Virus record (IMG/VR): IMGVR_UViG_3300031251_000976
Span: 1 to 29,608 of that record
Length of the DNA stretch: 29,608 nucleotides
Direction: 5' to 3' (one strand)
Source of the DNA: a virus
The notes under the pieces were generated by a model. That model did no database searches and was not told where the DNA came from. It worked only from the letters and a program-made list of their open reading frames with translations. Each line of letters opens with the position of its first letter. Within the stretch, counting starts at the first letter, position 1. This document shows, piece by piece, positions 15,312 to 22,198 of this stretch. The translations under genes and the position numbers were made by a program.

Positions 15312-15712
15312 TTTTTTACCTCCTCGAACAGCGCACCAAACTCGGCATCCGTCAGCGTCCGTCCACTGGGCGAATGCGCTTTCTCGAATTCCAGGTAAGC
15401 GTTGACCACCACCTCGTTCTCGCCGCGCGTAAAAGCGGCGCGGGCAGCTTCCGCATCGGCGCACACCGGGCTGCCATCGGCTGGATCAACCAAGAAACGG
15501 CAGGTCAATTGCGCCGCCTTCTCCGCCTCGAACAAATCCGCTGTACCCACGTCCAGCGCGATGGACTTGGCCTTCATTGCCGCATCCACCGTCAGCCCGG
15601 CCTCGAAATAATCCTGCTCGGTCAACAGCCGCAGCCCGAACGCCACGCCGTTCACCGTCACGCTGCCCAGCGCCGCCCGCCCCGCCTTCAACCGCTCCAG
15701 CAAATCGCTCAT
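15224..15712 (-). CDS. Tail assembly chaperone, short form (Mu gp41/lambda G type)
   Basis: 162 residues (MSDLLERLKAGRAALGSVTVNG, LRLLTEQDYFEAGLTVDAAM, RFLVDPADGSPV). It lies between tail tube and tape measure, exactly where contractile-tail phages encode the chaperone pair. It starts 4 bases after the tube gene stop. The frame passes through GGTAAAAAAAAATCCC (15320-15305), a slippery run at codons 132-135. After it the zero frame ends in 28 further residues, while the -1 frame continues to 15099. It would be needed for tail assembly but absent from the finished virion. Confidence 0.85.
   Translation of the reverse strand: MSDLLERLKAGRAALGSVTVNGVAFGLRLLTEQDYFEAGLTVDAAMKAKSIALDVGTADLFEAEKAAQLTCRFLVDPADGSPVCADAEAARAAFTRGENEVVVNAYLEFEKAHSPSGRTLTDAEFGALFEEVKKNPGTPRLNDSSSDTLKRLITYLVNPPAA
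15309..15318 (-). promoter_or_regulatory. Slippery run (T-A9) for -1 ribosomal frameshifting
   Basis: Nine consecutive A residues on the coding strand are read GTA AAA AAA AAT in the zero frame. A one-base back-slip gives AAA TCC and enters the extension frame. Position relative to the tube and tape measure genes fits the conserved G/GT arrangement of long-tailed phages. Polymerase slippage on the same run could give a similar result. Confidence 0.75.
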
Positions 15713-15715
15713 CGC

Positions 15716-16105
15716 TTATTGCTCCAGCTTGTCCAGCGCGTGCATCTTGATCGAGCGGCGTGCCTCGGTTTCCACCGTGTACTTGCTGCCGATCTCGCTC
15801 ACGCAGCACCCCACGTAGATTTCGCGCAGGCCACCGGCCGCATCGCACCCAGGGTACAGCGTCACCGTGGCGTTCGTGATGTCCTTCCAGAGCGGCTCCG
15901 AACCGTCCAGCGGGATCGCGCACTCCAGCGATAAATCGTATTCCCACGTGCCGCAGGTGCTGCCCAACGGCCGCAGCTTGCTGTTCATCGTCTTCACCGG
16001 CTTGCGCGTGGATTTCGCCGTCACGTCCACCGAAATCACCTCATACTCGGCGCTGTCCACCTCCAGCACAATCGTGCCGCAATATTCCTTGGTACTGATA
16101 CCCAT
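15716..16105 (-). CDS. Tail tube protein (Mu gpM type)
   Basis: 129 residues (MGISTKEYCGTIVLEVDSAEYEVISVDV, then WEYDLSLECAIPLDGSEPLW). The length, beta-rich composition and place directly downstream of the sheath gene identify the inner tube subunit of a contractile tail, comparable to Mu gpM (118 aa). AAGGAG lies 6 bases before the ATG at 16105. Several cysteines (C9, C51, C61 and the CC pair near 105) are unusual for a tube protein but do not argue against it. Confidence 0.88.
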   Translation of the reverse strand: MGISTKEYCGTIVLEVDSAEYEVISVDVTAKSTRKPVKTMNSKLRPLGSTCGTWEYDLSLECAIPLDGSEPLWKDITNATVTLYPGCDAAGGLREIYVGCCVSEIGSKYTVETEARRSIKMHALDKLEQ

Positions 16106-16132
16106 GTCGTTCTCCTTTTAATTACCCTATTT

Positions 16133-16203
16133 AACCCCCTCTCCCGCATTTAATTTGATCCCCTCTCCCTCTGGGAGAGGGTAAGGGAGAGGGCGGGGTT
16201 GGG
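16133..16203 (+). repeat. Dispersed palindromic repeat, copy B (between sheath and tube)
   Basis: A partial unit (16133-16147) is followed by a full one with hairpin CCCTCTCCCTCTGGGAGAGGG (16161-16181 region) and tail TAAGGGAGAGGGCGGGG. It occupies the gap between the sheath stop (16215) and the tube start (16105). In the leftward mRNA it would form a GC-rich hairpin ahead of the tube ribosome site, possibly affecting relative sheath and tube levels. Confidence 0.75.
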
Positions 16204-16214
16204 TTAAAAAAGCG

Positions 16215-17660
16215 TTAGTTCTTCGCCGGCGAAATATACAAATCGAACCGGCTGGCGATCAGGTGCAAGCCCGGCACGATAGGGGAGGGCACCTTCAGCT
16301 TCAACCGGTTCGGGTTCTGCGAATCCGGCTCCCACACGAACTGATCCTTGTAGTCGTCCACGTTCTGCAGGATTTCCAGGTCTTCCAGCTGCTTGGCGAT
16401 CTCGTAGGCACGCTGCTTGATCGCGTTCGCCACCCGCTTCGAGAACTTCTCGCGCCCAAAGCGGATTTTCTGGTCGTTCACCACTAGCTCGCGGAAGTAG
16501 AACATCGTCTTCGGCGTGGTGATGTCCAGCAGCGCCGCATCCGGCGCACCGGCGGCGCTGGTAGTGTAGGTGGTAATGGCCCGCACCACCTGCATCAGGT
16601 TGCCCGGCCCCGGTTCGATCGGCGTCACCCCGGCGTAAAGCATGGCTTCCTGCTCGCTGCGCGATAGCACATCCACCCGATCCGGCACCGCCAGCGTCGG
16701 CAGCGGCAAGGTATTCAGCGGACGCGCCGGGTCTTCCTCGAAAGCGTCCACCGCCGCCATCGCCGCCGCGATATTCCACGGTGCGCTGCGCGCACCCTTG
16801 CTTTGCGTGTAACGGGCAAGCGCTTCGTGCAGCAGCCAGCCGTTCTGGCCGCTGGCCAGCGTAGTCGAATTTGCCACCGAACCATTGCTGCCGAACCAGG
16901 CGCGGCAACCCCGGATTTCCACCGAATTGGAAACCGTATTCACATGATTGCGGATCGCCGTCAGCGTCGTCGCATCGTTGAAAGCCGAAGCGATGATCTT
17001 GTGCCCGGCGGTAAAGATGCTGGTCAATGCCGCCGCCACATCATGCGCCAGCGTACCGCTCGCAAACTGCGTCACCGCCCGCGCCGCGCCCACCGTGCTG
17101 CCGGATGCGTTGATCAGCAGCTGATTATTCAGCAAGCCCTTGTGGCGAGAAGTCAAAGTCAGCGTACCGGTCGCCGCTGCGGCCGTCACCGTCAGCCACG
17201 GCCGCGCATTGATCGCCGCCGCCATTGCTGCGGCAATCGTCGTTGCCGTATCGGTCGCCGCCGTGGCGATTTCCACCTTTTCGTCATCCACCCACACCGC
17301 CTCGGTACCGGCGCCGGTAATCGTCCCGGAATAAACCACCGAAGCGGTCGCATTCGCGCCGGCCGGATCATCCACCAGCACCAGCCACAGCGTGGCATAA
17401 GGATTGGTGGCCAGCAGGTGCCGCGCCATTTCCGCCGCGATACTGCCAACGCCGGCATAAGTGTCCGCATCGCTGTTGCTGTAAATCTGCGTCGGCGTCG
17501 CGGCCGCCAGCGTACCGGCTGCCAGCTTCGGCGCCAGGATCACGATCGGCTGCAAATTCGCCGACAATCCCTGGTTGGCCAGCTTCAGGTTGAATTCCGC
17601 ATACGTCAGCGGCTTGCGGATGCTCGCCGGGATCGTGTCGAAAAAGATGGTGGTGCTCAT
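16215..17660 (-). CDS. Contractile tail sheath protein (Mu gpL type)
   Basis: 481 residues, near the 495 of Mu gpL. The N-terminus MSTTIFFDTIPASIRKPLTYAEFN, the IVILAPKLAAGT region and the central nucleotide-fold-like stretch (AHDVAAALTSIFTAGHKIIASAFND, near 205-230) are those of Mu-type sheath subunits. The conserved C-terminal region includes EEDPARPLNTLPLPTLAVPD and FYFRELVVNDQKIRFGREKF-like segments. It forms the contracting outer layer of the tail. AAAGGAG precedes the ATG, which overlaps the upstream stop as ATGA. Confidence 0.93.
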   Translation of the reverse strand: MSTTIFFDTIPASIRKPLTYAEFNLKLANQGLSANLQPIVILAPKLAAGTLAAATPTQIYSNSDADTYAGVGSIAAEMARHLLATNPYATLWLVLVDDPAGANATASVVYSGTITGAGTEAVWVDDEKVEIATAATDTATTIAAAMAAAINARPWLTVTAAAATGTLTLTSRHKGLLNNQLLINASGSTVGAARAVTQFASGTLAHDVAAALTSIFTAGHKIIASAFNDATTLTAIRNHVNTVSNSVEIRGCRAWFGSNGSVANSTTLASGQNGWLLHEALARYTQSKGARSAPWNIAAAMAAVDAFEEDPARPLNTLPLPTLAVPDRVDVLSRSEQEAMLYAGVTPIEPGPGNLMQVVRAITTYTTSAAGAPDAALLDITTPKTMFYFRELVVNDQKIRFGREKFSKRVANAIKQRAYEIAKQLEDLEILQNVDDYKDQFVWEPDSQNPNRLKLKVPSPIVPGLHLIASRFDLYISPAKN

Positions 17661-17923
17661 TGCTTGTTCTCCTTTTTACCGGTCTTGGGGGCTTGCTCGG
17701 CGGCACTTGCCGCAGCCTGTTCCGCCTCCGCTTGGGTTTTCGCATCCAGCGCGGCGATTTCCTCATCGGTCGCTAGCCGGATATCGCCGTCCAGGATCGC
17801 GCGGCGGTAATAGTGGCTATCCTCCACCGGCGTCGCCGTGGCACCGGCCACTTGTCCGGGCCGGCCTTCCAGCGGCAGCGCCACGTCCGGGCTGCCGATG
17901 ATGTAAATAATGTTGTCGTTCAT
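17657..17923 (-). CDS. Small tail protein, Mu gp38 / DUF2635 family
   Basis: 88 residues. The opening MNDNIIYIIGSPDVALPLEGRPGQ and VEDSHYYRRAILDGDIRLAT match the short DUF2635 proteins encoded just upstream of the sheath gene in Mu-like phages. The C-terminus is an Ala/Glu/Lys-rich helix and tail. Exact role is not known. Both ends overlap neighbours as ATGA, so it is translationally coupled to the gp37-like and sheath genes. Confidence 0.8.
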   Translation of the reverse strand: MNDNIIYIIGSPDVALPLEGRPGQVAGATATPVEDSHYYRRAILDGDIRLATDEEIAALDAKTQAEAEQAAASAAEQAPKTGKKENKQ

Positions 17924-18543
17924 ACGGGGTTCTCCAGGTTAAATTCAGCGCTGACGCGCGGATCGTTCTCGCCGGGCAGGTAAAACCCATCGGCAATGCT
18001 CTGCAACTCGGCCATGCCCTCCACCACCGCGCAATCCGGCAGGTCGGCCTCCCACTGCACTTGGCTGGTCAGGTGTACCGCAACAACGCTCACCGCCTTC
18101 GCCTCGTTGCGCCGCGCACCGAACAGCGGCTCGATGCGCTTCACCCGCAACGGCTTGATCGGCTGCCCCAGCCGCTGGTTGGCCAGTATCCCGGCCACAT
18201 CCTCCGCCAGCTGGTACGTCCCCACCTCATGCGGAGCGCCTTGCCGCTGCGCCCGTTCGTTGCGCGTGTTGTAAGCGGCGCAATACACCACATAGTCCAG
18301 GTTGTAGTTACCCGTGCGCTCGCCCAGGGCTTTCTCCATCCTGAAATCGCCAAACGCCACGAACAGCGCCGGCATGTTAAAAGTCGCCATCACCGTCGGG
18401 TTTCCCGCATCGTCCACCGCGATTTGCCCGCCGTAGCTGGCAATGGTCGGCACCCGGTACGGCCAGGCATTTGCCGGATGCAGCCCGACTGTTTTATCAA
18501 GCCGCGCGATGATCGCATCCTCCACCGCGCCGATCACACTCAT
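17920..18543 (-). CDS. Tail completion/terminator-like protein, Mu gp37 family
   Basis: 207 residues (MSVIGAVEDAIIARLDKTVG, FNMPALFVAFGDFRMEK, DVAGILANQRLGQPIKPLRVKRIEPLF). It matches the Mu gp37 family (DUF1834), proposed to act at the head-proximal end of the tail. It overlaps its neighbours as ATGA on both sides and lies in the Mu order gp36-gp37-gp38-sheath. Confidence 0.85.
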   Translation of the reverse strand: MSVIGAVEDAIIARLDKTVGLHPANAWPYRVPTIASYGGQIAVDDAGNPTVMATFNMPALFVAFGDFRMEKALGERTGNYNLDYVVYCAAYNTRNERAQRQGAPHEVGTYQLAEDVAGILANQRLGQPIKPLRVKRIEPLFGARRNEAKAVSVVAVHLTSQVQWEADLPDCAVVEGMAELQSIADGFYLPGENDPRVSAEFNLENPV

Positions 18544-19025
18544 CCCAGCAACCCCATAAAGCCCGCGTTCTGCCCCACCGTAAAAATCCGCCCGGCGCTT
18601 TCCGATTCCGCCCGCCCGGCGCTGCCGTCATCCACATTCAGCCCGCCGCTGCCGTCGGCAGCCGTCGCACCCAATTGGCAGATCAGCAACTTGCCCGCGA
18701 TCACCTTGTCCAGGTCAGCGCGCGCCTCCTTGTAGCGGTCGGAAATATCGTCCGTCACCACCACCCCGGAAGCCCCGGTCAAACGGTAACGCGCGATATC
18801 CAGGCACCAGCGCCGCAGCATCCCCCTCACTTCGGCCGAGGTACTCTCCGGCAGCGGCAGCGGGCATTTCTGCCCCACCGCATAGTTGATCTGCTGGCTG
18901 GCATCATCCAGCGCCGCCTGCACTACCCCCGGCTCATAAAACCCGTCCTGGTCACGATCCGCGACCATATTGGTTTCCCGCAGGCCGAACCCGTCAACAA
19001 ACTCATCGGGTGTGGCGTAGCTCAT
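18540..19025 (-). CDS. Head-tail connector-type protein, Mu gp36 / DUF1320 family
   Basis: 161 residues (MSYATPDEFVDGFGLRETNMVADRDQDGFYEPG, then MLRRWCLDIARYRLTG and VVTDDISDRYKEARADLDKVIAGK). This is the DUF1320 family, Mu gp36, thought to be a head completion or adaptor protein. The start overlaps the upstream stop by one base (TGATG) and the end overlaps the gp37-like start. Confidence 0.87.
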   Translation of the reverse strand: MSYATPDEFVDGFGLRETNMVADRDQDGFYEPGVVQAALDDASQQINYAVGQKCPLPLPESTSAEVRGMLRRWCLDIARYRLTGASGVVVTDDISDRYKEARADLDKVIAGKLLICQLGATAADGSGGLNVDDGSAGRAESESAGRIFTVGQNAGFMGLLG

Positions 19026-19393
19026 CAGGCAGCCGGAGCGCTCAGTTCAGCCCAGGCCGCATCACGCTCCTTGGCGGATACGTCCCAGCCGGTAATAGCA
19101 ACAATCGCTGCCGTAGTCGGCCGGCCGTCCGTGGTATGGGAAGCCTTGTCCGTCGGATCAATTTTCCCGATGGCATCCTTGATCGCAGCCATGCGTTCGG
19201 CGTCATCGGCCTGGGTAGTGACTGTGGAGGCTGTCGGTGCTGAAGCGGAATCAGAGTTTTCATCGGCAAGCCGAATCGCACCCAGCTCCAGCAACGGCTG
19301 CGCATCTTCATCTTTCAGAGATACCCTGGCGTTAACCGGGAGCGGCTTGTCTTCGATCCCGGCCAACGGGGTATTGCAGATGTAGTCTTTCAT
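19025..19393 (-). CDS. Mu gp35-like (HI1506-related) head protein
   Basis: 122 residues. The N-terminal KDYICNTPLAGIEDKPLPVN is followed by VSLKDEDAQPLLELGAIRL and a flexible acidic linker. The C-terminal half (ERMAAIKDAIGKIDPTDKASHTTDGRPTTAAIVAITGWDVSAKERDAAW) resembles the HI1506-type domain found at this position in Mu-like prophages. Function is unproven. GGAGG precedes the ATG. It sits between major capsid and gp36-like genes. Confidence 0.75.
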   Translation of the reverse strand: MKDYICNTPLAGIEDKPLPVNARVSLKDEDAQPLLELGAIRLADENSDSASAPTASTVTTQADDAERMAAIKDAIGKIDPTDKASHTTDGRPTTAAIVAITGWDVSAKERDAAWAELSAPAA

Positions 19394-19405
19394 GTCACTC
19401 CTCCC

Positions 19406-20341
19406 TTAAAACACGTTCTGAAGAAGGAATCCGGCACCAGCTCCAGCAATCACCGGGGCGCGTTCGTAATGGACGCCATACACCCAGGATTCGCGGTTCT
19501 CATCGCGATACGGCACCTTGACGAAAGGATGGCCACGCAGCCGATAGGTATAGCCGAACGATGGTGTGCGCGCGGAGCGCGCTGTTCCGCGTGCTGGCGC
19601 GACATAGGCGAACAGCACGTTATTGCCCCAGACGTCGCTCATGTTGGCGTTGGCCGAGGTCGCATAGACCGCGTTGCATTCCACCACCTTGTCGACTTCG
19701 AAATAGCGTGCCAGCATGTCGGCGTTGACGCTGTCGGAACTCGTGAATTTCAGCCGGTCACGAATCAGTGCATGGTTGTCGAGTTTCGCAATGCCTCCGG
19801 GCGGAAGAACCGCCACGTTCGGAAACTTGCCGGTGGCCGCGCGGATGGCTGCTTTCGCAGTCACCAGGTCATTTTTAGGCGTCGATGCGGCGTTGCTCCA
19901 TTGCGTCACGCCGCTCAGCGCCAGCTTGTTGCTGGCAGCATAATTGGCGGCGTTCGAGGCCAGCTGCACCGCCTGGTATTCACGGCGCAGCATGATTGCG
20001 TCCAGGGCGACGCCCAGGCTCTCCTGAGCCAAGTCGATACCAGGAACAATCATCGCATCGCGGCCAAGCTCATCCGGCACCGGCACTTCCAGCGCATGGT
20101 TTTCCAGGGCATAGGGCTGCCCGTTATAGGAGATTTCGATGCGTGTTGTAGACCCGCCCGGAACCCGTTGCGTGTCGTAAAGCATGAACGCTTCTTTGCC
20201 GAAGGTAATCACCTGGCCGCCCGAAACAGGCACATCGACTTCGGGAAAAATGAGGCTGCTGATCAGATCGTTCTGCAAGTAGCCGCGCGCGAATGTCGTC
20301 AGAATCGGGTCAATCACCCGCCCCTGTTGTTGGTTAAGCAT
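19406..20341 (-). CDS. Major capsid protein
   Basis: 311 residues from the ATG at 20341 (MLNQQQGRVIDPILTTFARGY), chosen because AAGGAG lies just upstream. The longer frame adds basic residues of shadow type. Segments such as SSLIFPEVDVPVSGGQVITFGKEAF, FPNVAVLPPGGIAKLDNH, MLARYFEVDKVVECNAVY and the C-terminal PSFGYTYRLRGHPFVKVPY are those of a widespread family of major capsid proteins of HK97-like type. The sequence looks unlike Mu's own capsid protein T, so the head module may come from another Mu-like lineage. It is followed by the gp35-like gene and preceded by the decoration protein. Confidence 0.88.
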   Translation of the reverse strand: MLNQQQGRVIDPILTTFARGYLQNDLISSLIFPEVDVPVSGGQVITFGKEAFMLYDTQRVPGGSTTRIEISYNGQPYALENHALEVPVPDELGRDAMIVPGIDLAQESLGVALDAIMLRREYQAVQLASNAANYAASNKLALSGVTQWSNAASTPKNDLVTAKAAIRAATGKFPNVAVLPPGGIAKLDNHALIRDRLKFTSSDSVNADMLARYFEVDKVVECNAVYATSANANMSDVWGNNVLFAYVAPARGTARSARTPSFGYTYRLRGHPFVKVPYRDENRESWVYGVHYERAPVIAGAGAGFLLQNVF

Positions 20342-20355
20342 GTCTTTTCTCCTTG

Positions 20356-20703
20356 TTAAACGGTTGGTGTGAGGACGATTTCGACCAGGTCGCCGGCAGC
20401 GGAAGCGCTTTGTCCGGGCTTCAGCTTGCCCAGGCAAGCGGCAACAACTCCACCGGCTTGCGCGCGTCCATCGGCTGCCGCCGTGAGATATTTGGTACCA
20501 GCCGCGATCGCACCGGCGGCCTCGATAATGGCCGTGCCATGCGTAACGACCGGAAACATCTGGCCTGTATTGGCATCGGTAAGCGACACGCCAAGCAGGT
20601 CGGCCGCGCCGTTGGCGCCACCCATCGTGACCGCGCGATACTTCACAACCGCCGCTGTCGCGGTGAGGTTCAATGTCATCAAACTCAAGGCTTGAGCACT
20701 CAT
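20356..20703 (-). CDS. Capsid decoration protein, DUF2190-like
   Basis: 115 residues (MSAQALSLMTLNLTATAAVVKYRAVTMGG, GTAIIEAAGAIAAGTKYLTAAADGRAQ, ending LKPGQSASAAGDLVEIVLTP). Small Ala/Gly-rich proteins of the DUF2190 type encoded between protease/scaffold and major capsid genes are thought to decorate or stabilise the capsid. AAAGGA lies upstream of the ATG. There are 15 bases between its stop and the capsid start. Confidence 0.8.
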   Translation of the reverse strand: MSAQALSLMTLNLTATAAVVKYRAVTMGGANGAADLLGVSLTDANTGQMFPVVTHGTAIIEAAGAIAAGTKYLTAAADGRAQAGGVVAACLGKLKPGQSASAAGDLVEIVLTPTV

Positions 20704-20717
20704 GACTTATTTTCCTT

Positions 20718-21206
20718 TCACTTAGGTTTAACGGCCAAAGCCGCAGTAATCAGGTCAACGCCTGGGTGTGATGCTTGATACTCGACTGCGGCCTGGTACA
20801 GCTCCGCATCCTCGGGCGACATGCTGTATCCGGCTGGCGTCGAGAAACTCGCTGCTTGTGCAGCTGCACCCTCTTTCGGCTTCCTCAGCTCACCCAGGCT
20901 CACCTGCACCGGCAGCGCGGCCAGCAGACCTTGCGCCAGTTCCAGCGGCGTTTTGCCGTGGTTTTCGTCGCCGGCGGCAAAAGCGGCCGAAGGCTCCTTG
21001 CGCTCTGCCAGTGCCGTCAGGATTTCCGTCACCGCCAGCTTTTGCACCGGCAGCAAACGCCCCTCGGACACCAGCTTGTCGGCATACGCCGCAAACTCGG
21101 CGCCCTGGGCCGCCTTTTCCTTTTCCGCCAGGGCGGCCTCGCGCGCGGCAAGTTCCTGCTCGCGCAGTTTCAACGCGGCGTCATCCGCCGCTGCTTGTCC
21201 AGACAT
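20718..21206 (-). CDS. Nested capsid scaffold protein (Mu gpZ type), internal start
   Basis: An in-frame internal ATG at 21206, preceded by AAAGGAG six bases upstream, would give a 162-residue protein identical to the C-terminus of the protease. It begins MSGQAAADDAALKLREQELA and continues as an Ala/Glu-rich charged helix (AAREAALAEKEKAAQGAEFA), the composition expected of a scaffold. In Mu, gene Z lies within gene I and encodes the scaffold in just this way. The strength of the internal ribosome site against the poor one at 21923 suggests more scaffold than protease, as assembly requires. Confidence 0.75.
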   Translation of the reverse strand: MSGQAAADDAALKLREQELAAREAALAEKEKAAQGAEFAAYADKLVSEGRLLPVQKLAVTEILTALAERKEPSAAFAAGDENHGKTPLELAQGLLAALPVQVSLGELRKPKEGAAAQAASFSTPAGYSMSPEDAELYQAAVEYQASHPGVDLITAALAVKPK

Positions 21207-21923
21207 TTCAACTCCTTTCGTGGATGTGCTCCCCACGCCCGCAAGCGGGAGAGGGGCAGGGGGTGAGGGTAGGGGTGCTACTTGTTGCGAAAATGCGGCT
21301 TGTGGTTGATCCCCTTCTTCTTCCTGCACGGCCGCCTCGGCCAGCGTGTTGACATCCCAATCCGGCAACACGCGGTCGGCGGTTTCCACGCCTTTCTCGC
21401 CGATCATCCAGTCGCGCAAACTGCGGAACAGCCGCGCGACCACGCGATCCTCGTAATCGAAAGCCACGCTGAACTCCACGCTGCCGTCATCGCTCGCCGC
21501 CAGCGCCACCGGCGCCATGCCAGGCACCGCAGGCGGCACGCCGCCCAGGAAGCCGACGTGCTGCAGGTAATGTTTTCCAGGTTTGGGATTGGCCGGGGAA
21601 TCCGGCAGGAACATCTTGATGCTGATCTTGTTGTAGCGCTTCTCGCCGATGGCCGCCGCCGCGAATTCCGGCGTCACCTCGCTCTTCATCACCTGCAGGG
21701 TCTCGCCGGATTTACCCAGCGCCCCCACATGGCCATAAGCCGGTGAATCCGTCTTCGGGTGGCCCACCACAATCGGCGCGGCAAAAACGGCCGGATCGTA
21801 ACTCTCCGCCAGCTCATCAATCACGCTGGGTTGAAAAGTCAGCTTGCGCCCATCGTTGGCAACAAAGCTGCCGGGCTTGAAAGCATCAAAAGGCTTGAGC
21901 GGTACAAGGTTCGGTGTGTTCAT
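20718..21923 (-). CDS. Phage prohead protease-scaffold precursor (Mu gpI type)
   Basis: 401 residues from the ATG at 21923 (MNTPNLVPLKPFDAFKPGSF). The N-terminal domain contains PIVVGHPKTDSPAYGHVGAL and FLPDSPANPKPGKHYLQHVG followed by FLGGVPPAVPGMAPV, hallmarks of Mu-like prophage I proteases that mature the prohead. The C-terminal part doubles as scaffold. Residues about 216-232 (PLPSPPAPLPLAGVG region) are encoded by a dispersed palindromic repeat, copy C, lying between the two domains without breaking the frame. Normally G lies directly upstream. Here the upstream DNA is repeat-rich and G is 6 kb away on the other strand. The start has no clear ribosome site, and GGCACAGTTTGTGCC forms a small inverted repeat just upstream of it. 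Confidence 0.87.
   Translation of the reverse strand: MNTPNLVPLKPFDAFKPGSFVANDGRKLTFQPSVIDELAESYDPAVFAAPIVVGHPKTDSPAYGHVGALGKSGETLQVMKSEVTPEFAAAAIGEKRYNKISIKMFLPDSPANPKPGKHYLQHVGFLGGVPPAVPGMAPVALAASDDGSVEFSVAFDYEDRVVARLFRSLRDWMIGEKGVETADRVLPDWDVNTLAEAAVQEEEGDQPQAAFSQQVAPLPSPPAPLPLAGVGSTSTKGVEMSGQAAADDAALKLREQELAAREAALAEKEKAAQGAEFAAYADKLVSEGRLLPVQKLAVTEILTALAERKEPSAAFAAGDENHGKTPLELAQGLLAALPVQVSLGELRKPKEGAAAQAASFSTPAGYSMSPEDAELYQAAVEYQASHPGVDLITAALAVKPK
21229..21278 (+). repeat. Dispersed palindromic repeat, copy C (inside protease gene)
   Basis: CGCCCGCAAGCGGGAGAGGG core at 21236-21255 followed by the tail GGTGAGGGTAGGGGTGC. On the opposite strand it is translated in frame as a Pro/Leu-rich linker. 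It ends about 23 bases upstream of the nested scaffold start, leaving that ribosome site intact. Confidence 0.8.
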
Positions 21924-21983
21924 GGGGCACAGTTTGTGCCGGACGGAAAACTGCGCGCAGGGCGACCCCCGTCGCGTCGTTGT

Positions 21984-22028
21984 CACCCCTCGCCCTCCGG
22001 GAGAGGGGTGGGGGTGAGGGCGCTTTTA
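21984..22028 (+). repeat. Dispersed palindromic repeat, copy D
   Basis: CCCCTCGCCCTCCGGGAGAG followed by GGGTGGGGGTGAGGGCGC. It is a shortened-core version of the same element, in the same orientation, about 60 bases upstream of the protease start. Confidence 0.75.
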
Positions 22029-22061
22029 AATCTTGGGAATGGTCAGTGAAGAGGAGGGGGT

Positions 22062-22111
22062 GATCCCCTCTCCCGCAAGCGGGAGAGGGTTAGGGTGAGG
22101 GCACTTTCAAA
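22062..22111 (+). repeat. Dispersed palindromic repeat, copy E (best-preserved copy)
   Basis: The perfect palindrome CCTCTCCCGCAAGCGGGAGAGG (22067-22088 region) is followed by the tail TTAGGGTGAGGGCAC. This is the most regular copy and serves as reference for the other four. Confidence 0.85.
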
Positions 22112-22198
22112 GCAGGAAAATACAAGCAAGGGATGCAATCAGCGAAAACCCCTCCGCCCGCGCACCCCAAACCCCCTCTAAAACCGTTTTATAAAACT

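Larger units (their letters stand above)
21924..22198. other. Gene-free stretch at an inferred inversion breakpoint
   Basis: No gene is supported here. It contains an inverted repeat GGCACAGTTTGTGCC (21926-21940), palindromic repeats D and E, and the palindrome GTTTTATAAAAC at about 22185-22196 just past the HNH gene stop. In a Mu-like genome the G gene should lie directly upstream of the protease, so one end of the rearrangement falls here. I see no convincing minus-strand promoter for the late operon. Confidence 0.55.

Noticed and set aside
21924-22111. Inversion by recombination between the palindromic repeats
   Set aside because: Recombination would leave a copy at each breakpoint. None is present at 28144-28170, so the repeats at 21984-22111 more likely arrived later.
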